The translations under genes and the position numbers were made by a program. The notes under the pieces were generated by a model. It was given only the letters and a program-made list of their open reading frames with translations. It did no database searches and was not told where the DNA came from. Source: Mallotus nudiflorus (Eukaryota > Streptophyta > Magnoliopsida > Malpighiales > Euphorbiaceae). Taken from it: 64,000 nt of DNA. Location: NCBI GenBank assembly GCA_947683625.1, contig CANTUR010000047.1:4650001-4714000 (forward strand), given 5' to 3'. Numbering within the stretch: the stretch's first letter is position 1; each line of letters opens with the position of its first letter. Of the stretch, positions 38,151 through 50,299 are shown piece after piece.

Positions 38151-40895
38151 TTTTTAGGCTCTAAGAAATTTTTTTTTTTAAAAAAAAAAAAGAAAAAAAA
38201 ACAAAAACAAAAGGACCTAATAAAACTCATCAACAAACAAATGTTTCCCACAAAGAAGATCCTCTCTAGAGAGTGCAGAGTGGGGTCTCTCCATTGGAGA
38301 AGAGAAAGTTGCCGGTGGCTGGCAACGGGTCAAACTCAAAGTGAATGAGAGTGAGAGAAAATAAAAGAGTTGGCTAATGGGTTCTTGAATGTGAAAGGGG
38401 GAAAATGATCTTAAATATTAATACCATTTTCGCATTAAAAAAAGTATAAAATTTGGAAAACAAAATTAAAAATACAAGAAATGACCAAATTCATTTCCAC
38501 CGCCATATTACACTGTTACAAATTCTCTTTTCTAAGATTTCACACTATACACCATGTTATGTAATGACTAATTAATGAATGATTCTTTTGTAAGAATACC
38601 ATTTTGGTTTACAAGTATTCGTATGTATACATGAACATATATTCCTTCCCACTCATATTTTTATACTTCTATTTTTTTATATTTTTATTGTGTAAATATA
38701 AAATATTTAAACTTTATATAGATACTATTTATTGAATTCTTGCTGGAGGAGAATGCAATTTTATTATCTAACAATAATTTCAAGCTTTTTTTTTTCCCAA
38801 ACAAAAGAATTCTTTTAGTATCAGGAGGATTAGTGATTTTATTTCTGTTGTCATTATAAGAAATTTAGAATTAATCAGTAGAAGTGGTGTGATGGTGATG
38901 ATGATGATGACGATGATATATGAGCAACTCTAAATCCCCTCCAATGAAAAAAAATTCTCAGCCTTTGACTAAGTCAGAGCTCAGAAACATCGAAGCAAAA
39001 TCCAACTTATAATTGAACAAATATCAGAGAATCTTTTACCATCTTCGTCATTTCGTAATTTTTGTTTTCTGATAAAGTTTCAAAGAACGCCTATATATAC
39101 TTTCATATCTTGATAAATTCTTTTGCATTTATCCTATGAAGGAAAGAAGAAAGAAATCCTGTGTTAGATCTTGAAAATAATAAAAAGTTCAGCTACCAAT
39201 TAATGATGTTTTAAGTTGTAATCTTTACATAATCTTTGATTTATACCTTAGTACAGTTATTGGCTTTTAATTATTCATAGATGCTTGTTTATTCTTTCTT
39301 TTCTCAAAAAATAATAATAAATAACCAATTGACCAGTTGATAGTTGTTCTAATTTAAATCATGTTTCAAATTTAATATTAGTATACAATTAAGAGTCGCA
39401 TTAAATTAGTCATTAAAAGATGTTTCTCACTCTGTAATTTTAAACAGTCTAATAAATTTTAAATACCGATAATTTATATAATTTTTTTGTTAATAGAGAG
39501 ATTACATGACTTAAACATCGAATTTTTGGTTAATAAGAAGATCATATAACTTACACGTTGATGAACTCAAAATAGGAAAAGTCATTCTTTTTTAAATTAA
39601 CGATAATAAAATTTAAATACTATATTTTAAAACACCAATAGATAAAAATTAACATTTAACTACTGTATCACTAATAAGGGAAATCTTTCTTTAAGAGTAT
39701 ATATATATATATAAATAGAACAAATAGGTGGGTTCAAGCACAAATAAGTTGGGAATAACGATCCAAATTAAAAGAAAAGAAGATAATTAACAGTTTTGTT
39801 TGTGCTACTTTATACAAAACCCTTTTACACACATGAACATAATCTAATTGCTCACTAATTAACAAGGGCAGGCCAAAAATGTCATTGTCAAAGTACGTGT
39901 TATTTATATTCTCTATAAAAATGGGAAATGGCCTGCCCTACATATACCAAATCCTATACTCCTAAAGATCCGAATTGAATTCTCTTCATGTCTTTTACGC
40001 CTACACGGAACATACATATAAATTAATAATTTTATTAATTTGTTTATAAGTTCTCAATTGTATCAATCTGACTACTGCTTACTAGCAACCTAGCTAGCTT
40101 TCACATCTATACATCTTCTTCTTCTTCTTCTTCGCATGTGCAGCTTGTTGGGAGACAAGGGTTTCTAGTTGCTCTCACGTAATTAGGCTAATTACTTTTT
40201 ATTGATGCCAATACATATTTTCTATTTCTTTTAGCATGAAAGTGATATTAATCCCTCTATTGTAGAATATATATATATATATAGTGAGTGAAAATAATCC
40301 TTTTCCAAAATCTTTTTTGTTTTCCCAATACTTTTGTAATTTTTTAGTGCCTTTATTGGCTATGATCCTTGTAAATATTCTGTCCAAAACGCTTTTAATT
40401 TTATTTGTCTAGTCGAAATTTGAGTAATTTAATAAAAAGAGATTCACTTTAAAGCCGAAAGTTATAATTTTAATCCATGATTCTATTCCTTCATCCTATA
40501 TTTGAAAAAAAATTCCTCCATTGTATAATAGAAAAAATTAATTTAGGTACAAAATGATGGCATTATTTGTATGTTTCGCATGCAATGCATGTATGGAAAT
40601 GGTTTTGGCCAAAAAAACAATGTATAGAAGTTGTTTGCTGGTTTGAATGATAACAATGGGAGTTTTAATTTTTAACAATTTAATCAAAATTCTTTAAAAG
40701 CGCAATCATTAGGTTTGAAATGCTGATCTACTTGTTACTCTTGCCAAATAAGACACATGATCAAATCAAAAGCTAAATTATTAGCACCATTAAAAGGAAA
40801 AAAAAAAAAAAAGGAGATACGTGATTTGTGCTAAATATATTATCACATTATGCTCCTAACCTTAATTGACTATACATTTTCCCTGAATTTTATAG
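38151..40895. other. Intergenic
   Basis: Contains a T-run/A-run palindrome near 38168-38191 just upstream of the VQ promoter, trinucleotide tracts near 38895-38910 (GAT)n and 40112-40133 (CTT)n, and otherwise AT-rich spacer. No gene seen. Confidence 0.45.
38328..38333 (-). promoter_or_regulatory. W-box-like TTGACC upstream of the VQ gene
   Basis: The minus strand reads TTTGACCCG about 190 bp upstream of the presumed TATA box. TTGACC is a core recognised by WRKY factors, which pair with VQ proteins. A single 6-mer is weak evidence. It sits beside the inverted repeat GTTGCC...GGCAAC at 38309-38326. Confidence 0.3.
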
Positions 40896-41042
40896 CAAGT
40901 ACATTATTTTTCTTTTAACACACATATATATATATATGCAGACTAGGAAGCATAGAGAAGGATGTACAATCCAAAATTTTTAAACTACTAGAAATCGAAC
41001 TTATAACCTTAAAGATATGTAATAACAAGTACATTATCTTTC

Positions 41043-41103
<61 letters not shown>

Positions 41104-41182
41104 GACTAGGGAGTGTAAGGAAAGATATACAATTTAAAATTTTTAAACTACTAGAAATCGAACTCATAATCTAAAAGATATG
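40896..41182. repeat. Tandem duplication with a microsatellite of unequal length
   Basis: Copy one (40896-41025) and copy two (41026-41182) share CAAGTACATTAT, GCAGACTAGG, TTTTTAAACTACTAGAAATC and AAAGATATGTA. The embedded TA tract is about 8 repeats in copy one and about 26 (41049-41100) in copy two. Confidence 0.85.
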
Positions 41183-41333
41183 TACACATTGACCATTTAG
41201 TTTAACCTTTACTAGCAGCAAGAACGTTATCTTGTTGCATGATTGAAAATAGTAATTATTGCAATATCATAAAGTATATTTTACCAATTACATCATACAT
41301 ATTACATCCAATATAAATAAAAAATTTTCACCC

Positions 41334-42618
41334 TCTATATATTTATCTATAATATATATAAATGTACAAAAGGAGAACATGTAAAATTACAAAAAAGTCT
41401 CCACTTATTATTGTATAAAAATTAGATAATTTAGTCATTTAATAATTAAAGTAAAATTAAATTAATTAAAATATAATTTAAATTTGATTGAAAATCTATG
41501 TTCTATTTTAATTAGGTTAACTTCTATTTTATATATATAAAAATTAAATTAACTAAAATACAATTCTAATTTAATTGAAATTATGTTTCCTATTTTAATT
41601 AGATTAACTTTTATTTTATCTCTAATAAAATAAAATTAATAAAAAATTTAATTTTAATTGAATTGAAAGTATATTTTCTATCCTAATTAGGTAAATTTCT
41701 ATTTTATCTCTAATAAAAAAAATTAATTAACATATAATTATAATTTAATTGAAAGTATGATTCCTATTTTAATTATGTTAACTTCTATTTCATCTCTTAC
41801 AAAATTAAATTAATTAAAATTTAGTAGTAATTTTTATTAATATTATATATTTTCTATTTTAATTAGATCTACTTATATTTAATCTAATATAAATCAAATT
41901 AGATAACATAATTTTATAAGTCTTACTATATTAAATTTAATAAATAAATAATCAATATTAATAAATTTTATGGAGTAATTAATTATGAAAATATTAATAT
42001 GAAGTTGAAAGATTAATGAAATAAGTAAGCGGCTATAATTTTCATTAATTATCTGTATTTATATTTTAAAAAAATAAAGCGTATAATTTATTTTAAAATA
42101 TATTTTTTTTGTAAGAAAAGTAGTATAATTATTTTTTTTAGATATTTTTATAAAATATAATAAAAAAGAGTAAAAATTAAATTAATTAATATTTATCATT
42201 TAATTATTAGTTGAACTTAAAAAATTGTATTAAATTGATTTTTTAGTACAAAAAATATTAATATTAAAAATATTGAAGAAATAAAGTGTTACATTTCAAA
42301 TAAAAAATTTACTAAAACTGTAATAAATTATAAGTTTAATGAGGTTGAAATATTTAAATTGTTATTTATTATTTTTAAATTTTTTATTAAAAATAACTAA
42401 TAATTTTTTATTATCTTATCATTAATTATAAACATAAATTTTTTATATCAAATTAGCTTTAGGATTGAGAAAAATTAGTTATAAAAAATATTAAAGAAAT
42501 ATCATATAATTATTTAAATAAAAGAATTATTAAAATTGCAATGAATTATAACTATATTAAGTTAATATCAATTTTTAATATAAATAAATAATAACGTTAT
42601 TTGTTTTAAAACTTTTAT

Positions 42619-42669
<51 letters not shown>

Positions 42670-43500
42670 TGTTTAATAGTTTATTTACTATATATCATGT
42701 GTCTAAAAACTTTTTTCTCACATATCAAGTATGTGGTTGTTTATTAGAAAAATAAAAAATTCTAATATAATTAGAAGTATGTTTTCTAATTTAATTATGT
42801 TAATTTTTATTTTATCTCTAAAAAATTAAATTAATTAAAATTTTAGGGATAATTTTGTTAAAAATATATATTTTTCTATTTTAATTAGGTCTACTTATAT
42901 CTTATCTAATTATTTAATATAAGTCAAATTTGATAACATAATTTTATATGACTTATTATATTAAATTTAATAAAAATTAATAAGTGTTATGAAATAGGAA
43001 AAATGTATAAGTTGTTTAAAAGTATATTTTTTATAAATTAAAAATTAATAAAGAAAAAATAGAGCATATAATTTGTTTAAAAGTGTAATTGTAAGAAAAG
43101 TAGTATAATTATCATTGTTAGATGTTTTTATAAAATTTAACAAAAAAATAGTTAAAATTAAATTAATTAATATTTATCATTTAATTATTAGTTGAACTTA
43201 AAAAAATTACATTAAATTATTTTTTGTGTAAATAAAAGTATTGATATTAAAAATATTAAAGAAAAAAAGTGTTATATCTCAAATAAAAAATATACTAAAT
43301 TGTAATAAATTATAAGTTTAATAGAGTTTTAATATTTAAATTATTATATAAAGAAAATATAACTTTTATTATTTTTAAATTTTTATTAACAAATAACTAT
43401 TGATTTTTTTATTATGTTATAATTAATTATGACCATAATATTTGTTTTATATGAAATCAGTTATAGAGTTGAGAAAAATTAATTATAAAAAATATTGAAG

Positions 43501-43501
<1 letters not shown>
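41334..43501. repeat. AT-rich dispersed repeat, copies 2a and 2b
   Basis: Same family as 18792-20870: a TCTATAATATATATAAA-type start, then AAAGGAGAACA and repeated TTCTATTTTAATTAG blocks. Two units lie head to tail with a period near 1.0 kb (TCTACTTATAT.TAATCTAAT near 41868 and its counterpart near 42890). Unit 2a ends with an (AAT)n tract at about 42622-42668. Unit 2b is interrupted by the LINE and resumes at 49289. Confidence 0.6.
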
Positions 43502-43585
<84 letters not shown>

Positions 43586-43839
43586 TCTCTTAGTTTTGAC
43601 ATCAAATGATGCACCCGGACATCCTAACTAGGCTAACACCTCCTTAGTATTTACATCACACATCGAAACTAGGAAATTTATTAATAAGAAAAAAAAAGTT
43701 AATAAATATAACTAGAAAAAGGCTAAGGAAAACAACACAGTGCAGGAACACTGCAAATAAAAAGTAGAAAGAAAAAAATGCAACTAATTAAATCTACAGT
43801 TAATAAAGTCCATAGCATCATGCTGCATCAACTAATGAC

Positions 43840-46800
43840 ATTTAAAAGGAAACATTGGCCACCAAGATTTAGCAAAAAGTGAAACAACAATATTGGATAG
43901 CCTGTCTGCAACCATGTTCCCCTTGTGGAAAATGTGGCTGACTTGAACCCAAAGATGCAACAAGAGATTTAAGTACTAATGTCATTCTTTACGGAGACGC
44001 CAAAGGACTTCACAACCCTTGGACTGGATAAGATTTATAATAATAGCATAATCACTTTCTATCCATAAAGAATTATAGTTGAAACTAACAACAAAGAGCA
44101 TAACAACTATAATAGCATGCAGTTCGACGTCAAAGGCAAAACAGCTGCCTAAGGGAATAGCAAATGCATCGACAGAAAAACAATTGGAGATGCGAAAAAT
44201 ACCTCTAGCACCCGTAAGGCCAAGACACCCCTTAGCAGTGCCATCTGTGTTCACCTTGAACCAACCACGAAGAGGGGGAATCCAATTCATTGGACGAGGA
44301 ATAGAAACCAACTTTGAAGATTCCACAATATTTAGGCACTAAAGAATAATGAAATCAGACTGTGAATTTTGCATAGTGCCTACTTTGAAGATTACTAATT
44401 CTTTAATATGCTGACATAAGGACTGAAAAGAAATAGAAATAGGAGTGAAGTAATCTTTAAAGGTTGCCTTATGACGAACTTTCCAAAGCAATAAAAAAAT
44501 GGTAATAAAGCCAACCTTCCAAAGGGCTTGAAGCTGATTGGAGAAGGACATGGAAGAGGCAACTTTAAATAATTCAAGAGTAGAACCAGCAATAGGAAAA
44601 TGGACCTAAAATAAATCCTGAAATGCTTACCATAAAGCCATTGCATAAGGACATGAGACAAGAAATGATCAATTGTTTTAAATACATTAAAGTAAAGCCA
44701 ACAACGTGATACTAAAACCATGCCTTTCCGTTGCAAATTATCATCAACAGGCAATCTTTGATGGAAGGCATGCCAACATAAGAGAGAATGACTTGGTGGA
44801 AGGTAATGACGCCTTAACTCTTGGCCCCAAACAACTTTGGGACTAAGAACTCTAAAAAAATCAGTAGCAAATTTACAAGAAAAAGCCTAATTTGGAGAGA
44901 ACTTCCACATAAATGAATTAGAATTCTTTGGCCGAGAAAATAACATTATGCAAATCCAAAGCCACAACAAGAAAAGTAAGAGAAAAATCACTTAGAAGAT
45001 GTCAAAGACCATCCTAAAAAACATCTTTAATATTAGTTTCAAAATGCTTGCATATAAAAGATGGGATCCCAATTCTATTAGCAATTGAGTAACCAAGGAA
45101 ATTCGAAGTCCAAAAAGAAAGCTCAGAGTTCGAAGTTGACAGCCGTTGAGATGAATTCTGAAAATCATGATAAATACTTTTTTGAGATGGCCAAATCGCA
45201 GAATAAACATAAAAAGTTTTAAGAGTGCCATTTTTCGTAAATCTATACTGAAGAAAATCATACACAAAAGAAGAATCATAGTATAATTTCCAAGTGACCC
45301 GACTGAGAAGAGCCTTATTAAAGAAAAATAATCTTTTAAGGCTAATGTCTCCTTCATTAATAGGAGAGCAACATCTATCTTAACTAACCGAAAATAATTT
45401 TTTATAATGAATAGTACCCATCAATAAGAAATTATAAATAACTTTCTCCATATGTTTCCAAATAGGAGGAGGCTATTTGTAAATCATGAAACAATGAAGG
45501 AGAGAACCATAAATGGAAGATTTAATTAAAGCAAGTCTTCTAGCCATAGAAAGGGAATGACCCTTCCAACCCTCAAGTTTAGCAATTACCTTATCAACAT
45601 AGGGCTTCAACCATTTATTTTTTGGAGCACCAATAAACATAGGAACACCTAAATAAACAAAAGGGAAAATTCCAAGCCTCATTCCTGCTTTAGAATGCAA
45701 AGAATTAGCACGATGAAATACCATTGCTAAGAAATAAATTAACCTTCTACCTAGATAACAAACCATAATCATAGAAAACATTGGCAAGAAGATCAATATT
45801 AGCACGAGTGGCTTAACAAAAGATAAGGATATCATCAGCATAGTGCATATGAGAAGGGTAAACAAAATTACCACTAAACATTGGAGCAAGACTCCATGAA
45901 GCAGTAAGAGAAACAAGCTTTCTACTAAAAAAAACCTTTGCTAAATACAAAATTAAAGGAGAGAGAGGAACACCTTAGCACATCCCATGAGAGATATAAA
46001 AACTAACCATCTGACTTCTATTTAAAGAATATGAAGAAAAAATATTCCAAATCCAATCACATAATTTTCCAGAAAATCCAAAATTGTGAAGAACTACTAA
46101 AATAAAATCCCATTCCATGGAGTCAAAGGCCTTCCGGATATCAATCTTAATCGTTATATTGCCATTTCTATAATTATGGCCCATAACATTAAAATACTCA
46201 AACACAGCAACAATACAATCTTCAATATTCCTGCCCTTAATAAAACTAAACTAGTTAATAGAAATAATTTTGGAAGCAATAGGAGCAATCGTTGTGCTAA
46301 AATCCTAGTAATAATCTTGAACAGAGAATTACTTAAAATAATAGGGCAAAATTTATCAACATAGCTAGCACCCAGAATTTTAGGAATGAGCACCATCAAA
46401 TTAGAATTAAGACCACTAAAAATTGATCTAGTAGCAAAAAAACTACGAATAACATTACAAAGATCATAACCAACAATATTCCAACAAGATCGATATAAAT
46501 AACTTGTGTAACCATATGGTCTTGGAGCACTGTGGGGGTCTATATAAAAAACCACAGAATGAATAAGCTCATTAGAAGGCATACAAGTAAGAGCCAGATT
46601 ATCTGCCTTAGTAACCAAACTAGGAATCAAATCCTTAATGCAAGAAAGATCACGAGGAGCAGCATCTGATGTAAAGAGCTGAGAAAAATAATCAGTAATA
46701 TAACTATTAATAATCGAAGCATCCTCAACTAGCACCCCATTAATCAACATGGAAGAACCGATAGTCTAAGCTCGTCTAGCTAGAATTGCATGTAAAAATT

Positions 46801-47950
46801 TGGAATTGTGATCACCCTCTTTTAACCATTTAATTAAGCTTTTATCTTTAAAAAGCGATTCCTGCTGAAACAAATGCATAGAAAGATTTTTAGTGGCATC
46901 TAATTCTTGACGATGCAAGTCATCAAAGAACCTATGAAGCTCAATCTCATATTGAACCAAAATCAAAGACTATTTGGCAATTAAACAATCCACATGCCCA
47001 AAAGTGTTTTTATTCTAAGCCCTAAAAAAAAGCATAACAATTTTAATTTAGTCACAATGATAAACATTGAATGACCTAAATATAAAGAAAACACTAGAAA
47101 TCACCCACTGCAGATAAAAAAAATTTCATGAGAAGTCCAGATGGACAAAAACCAAAAAGGTTATGGCTTAATAGGCATCTGTCGACATAAGAGAAGAATA
47201 AGATTATGATTCAAAAAATGGCGCATAAAAGTATGACACTCAATGGAAGACCAATTCTGAAAAGAAGAATTAGAATATAATGTGTGGTCTAGATGAATAT
47301 CAATAAGATGAATGCCTCTCCTGTTGTTAGACCAAGTATAAAATAGGCCCTTATTATCCAACAAGACAAAGAGCATTTAGTTATAGAAGAAAGAAAATCA
47401 TGATAAGATTGACTATTTAGAGGACAACCTGTCTTTTCATAAGCACCAAAGCAAACATTAAAATCTTTAATAATAAACCAACTATTAGTAATCAAAGTAG
47501 AGAGATATTCCAACTTAACCCAAAGATGCTTCCCTATAGAATATAAAACATGAGCATAAACACAAGTAAGGTATTAGGGATGCATATTAAAATTAAATTC
47601 CACAATAACATGTTGAGTTAAACTAGAAAATACAAAAACATTCCTAGCTCCCACATCATTAGAAATAAGGACCCATAGAGAAGGAAGATCCAAATCATTC
47701 GAAGCAATGAAAAATAAATTAAGAGAGCGCCAGAAACTACTCGAAATGGAATCAAAAGCACTTTTAGCTCAACCAAATAAAGGAAAGAAGGATTATCAGT
47801 GTGACAGGTTTTCCAACCCCCTACAATTCCAAAATAAAGAATTAATTGAGAGACATTAGAAACCAACCTCGTTTGAGGTCTAGTACCTATGAGAACCACT
47901 TCCGAGGAGATTTTTCTTTTTTTTTTCTTTTTGTTAAAGACCACTTACCA
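43840..47950 (-). pseudogene. LINE ORF2 remnant: endonuclease, reverse transcriptase, zf-RVT, RNase H
   Basis: In minus-strand order: endonuclease at about 47160-47860 (FIIKDFNVCFGAYEKTG, FYTWSNNRRG; the usual SDHNP catalytic motif reads LNHNL); reverse transcriptase at about 45480-46560 (GPDGF position reads RPYGY; LNSNLMVLIPK; DIRKAFDSMEWDFI; active-site YADD intact at 45831-45842 but followed closely by a TAA); zf-RVT at about 44600-44760 (LQRKGMVLVSRC); and RNase H at about 43840-44300 (FKVNTDGTAKG, VELHAI, WIESDYA, and after a shift the GNMVADRLS tail). Frame changes and stops are frequent, so no protein can be made. Domain limits are approximate. Confidence 0.85.
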
Positions 47951-48469
47951 ATTTCCAGTGTCATGATCCATAATGTCTGCCCATGATTATTTGGTGATCA
48001 AATGCACTTCTTACTGAGCCAGAACTTGAGAACCAGAATCATTATTGGTAATGGAGGTACCATCCGCTACATCCTTTTAATCATGAAAGATGGGTAAACT
48101 GGCACCCAATTGCTAATCAACTGGAATGTTTATGTTAACATCATTAATGGCTGCGTTAACACGATCCTAAACTGCATCAAGAATTTCTTCTTGACAATTA
48201 TGAACAATATCAGGTAGGACTATGGGAGGAGCATTAGGTTCAGTCAAAGGGATGGATTCATGGAGATATGCAAAAGTTGTATCAATAAGAATACTAGAAT
48301 TATGTTTTGGCTGCTAGACTTTTCGAACAGGTGACCAACCTCTATCCTAGGCATTATTCTAATCTGTCTTAGATGGGATAGAGGAATCTTGAGGCTTAAT
48401 CAGGCAGTAAGACAAAGCTCCATGACCAATTGAATTATAAGTTTAATAAAATTCTGAAAGATTTTTATA

Positions 48470-49229
48470 GAGGATATCGATATCAAACAAGGATCCATTG
48501 TAGTCTAGCATCATCAAGTATTGCAAAGAATTTGCAAGATCGACATCTATTAATACACAAGCAAAATGCCTAAGATCACCATCTAAAGTTGCTTTATCAA
48601 TGTGAATCGAAGTGCCAATACTCCTAGCAATATCAACAAGGATTTATGGATCCCAGAATTCCCATGGCAACCAGTAGAAAAGGACAAAAGTTGGGTCAAA
48701 GTTAATTTTTGCTTATAGGGATCAAATCCTAGAGTCCATTGTTGCAAGTGCAAGATGACAAGTTTAAGAACCATTGAACCATGATTCCAGAAAATGTCTT
48801 TGTCAGCAGCGGAATGTAAGACAATGTGATAAAATCCCCTGGCTAAAGAAATTAGGCGCCATTCCATTTTGAGATTCCAGAGTGCAATCAGTCACCCTTT
48901 CAATTTAGGAAGAATCCAGGGTGTTTCTCCTTTACTCAAAATAATTCAGGCAATCAACGAATGTTGGTATAAAGTGATTCGTTTCCTCTAAATATTAGCA
49001 TTGATTTTGATTGCTTGAAACCTGGGGAAGGAAATGGTAATGGAGTTTCAGAAGCAACCACAGAGGCAAAAGTTTTCAGATGAGTATGAGCAATGTCAGG
49101 ATTGGATTTTTTGAAAATATCTTTCACAACAGGTTGTGGAAGAAAACCGTGCGATGAAAATAAAACTGAATGGCTAATATAACCATCGCCATGATGAAGG
49201 TCGAACGATGAAGATTCTGGTGGCCTCAT
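48470..49229 (-). pseudogene. LINE ORF1 remnant with DUF4283 and degenerate zinc knuckle
   Basis: It starts at the ATG 49227-49229 (MRPPESSSFDLHHGDG). A frame break near 48950 separates this from the DUF4283 core, WRLISLARGFYHIVLHSAAD at about 48800-48860 followed by HGSMVLK. Beyond it, ATLDGDL..FACVLIDVDLA is readable at about 48530-48590. The following CCHC-like knuckle has lost its first cysteines (FY.TYNSIGH). Plant LINE ORF1 products of this type bind nucleic acid; this copy is broken. Confidence 0.7.
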
Positions 49230-49288
49230 CTAGGGTTTCGAACTTTCATTTTCACTATTTTTAAATTATCTCATCATTATATTGAAGT

Positions 49289-49406
49289 AATATCATATAA
49301 TTATTTAAATAAAAAATTTATAAAAATTGTAATGAATTATAACTTTATTAAGTTAATATTAAATTGTTGTATAAAAAAATAACATTGTTACTATTTTTAA
49401 AATTTT

Positions 49407-49463
<57 letters not shown>

Positions 49464-49560
49464 TTAATTGTTTATATATATTTACACTTTATCATTTTAC
49501 AAGCTAATGATCCGTTGTATACATGTTTTTTTTTATATAGTATTTTGTGTTTTTAAATAA
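49289..49560. repeat. AT-rich dispersed repeat, remainder of copy 2b
   Basis: It continues the sequence interrupted by the LINE: AATATCATATAATTATTTAA, then TGAATTATAACTTTATTAAG, matching unit 2a at about 42508-42565. It ends in an (AAT)n-type tract at about 49411-49461, paralogous to that of unit 2a. Confidence 0.65.
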
Positions 49561-49565
49561 AATGT

Positions 49566-50270
49566 ACTAGGTCTGATGAAACCCTTATCAAGCAACTCCT
49601 GCAACTGCTCTTTTAGCTCCTGCAGTTCAGTTGGTGCCATTTTGTAAGGTGGTATAGAAATAGGATCCGTACCAGGTATGACATCGATACAGAACTCTAT
49701 CTCTCTGTCTGGTGGTAATCCTGGTAATTCTTCAGGAAAGACATCCAGAAATTCACACACCACTGGCACCTGCTCAATTGCCACGTTCTCCTTCTCAACA
49801 TCTCTTACCACTGCTAAGTAACCCTGATAACCCCTTCTAAGCATCTTCCGGGTTGTAATGGCAGAAATGAGATTATGAGGCATGGAGCTCTTTTCACCCT
49901 TGAAACAGAATTCTTCTTCATCTGAAATTTTGAACACCACTTCTTTCTCTCTACAATTCACTGAAGCATAATACCTTGACAACCAATCCATGCCTAAAAT
50001 GACATCGAATTCCAGTACGTCGAGCAATACTAAGTCCGCCCATAGTTCTCTACCATCAACTATCACCGGACACGAAGGAAAAAAGACATCTGTCTCCAAC
50101 TCATCACTAAGAGGAGTCGACACAGATAGAGGAAAGGATAACCTAGAAGGCTGCCACACGATTCTTGAAGCGAACACAGGAGAAATGAAGGAATATGAAG
50201 CACCAGGATCAAACAACACTCTAGCATCGTATGCATAGACTGAGAGAATACCTGCTACCACTGCATTCGA
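49566..50270 (-). pseudogene. Gypsy protease and truncated reverse transcriptase N-terminus
   Basis: One open frame covers the retropepsin (VLFDPGASYSFISPVFAS active site, then DVILGMDWLSRYYASVNC) and the linker into reverse transcriptase (CEFLDVFPEELPGLPPDRE, IPPYKMAPTELQELKEQL, LLDKGFIRPS). Right after FIRPS the match ends and AT-rich sequence of another origin begins. Family members continue from this point for about another 1000 residues of pol. The active-site aspartate is intact in the DPGA form usual for this group. Confidence 0.85.
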
Positions 50271-50299
50271 ATTCTGAGCATCCTATGGTGTCAAAGTGA

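Larger units (their letters stand above)
43502..49278 (-). mobile_element. L1-type LINE retrotransposon, degenerate, nearly full length
   Basis: The element lies between 10-bp direct repeats ATATTGAAGT at 43492-43501 and 49279-49288. On the minus strand it runs 5'-3' through an ORF1-like region (DUF4283 and zinc knuckle), endonuclease, reverse transcriptase, zf-RVT and RNase H, and ends in a (TA)n tail of about 41 repeats (43502-43583) instead of poly(A). Many stops and frameshifts break both reading frames, so it is inactive. It interrupts a copy of the AT-rich dispersed repeat, whose sequence resumes on the other side. Confidence 0.9.
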
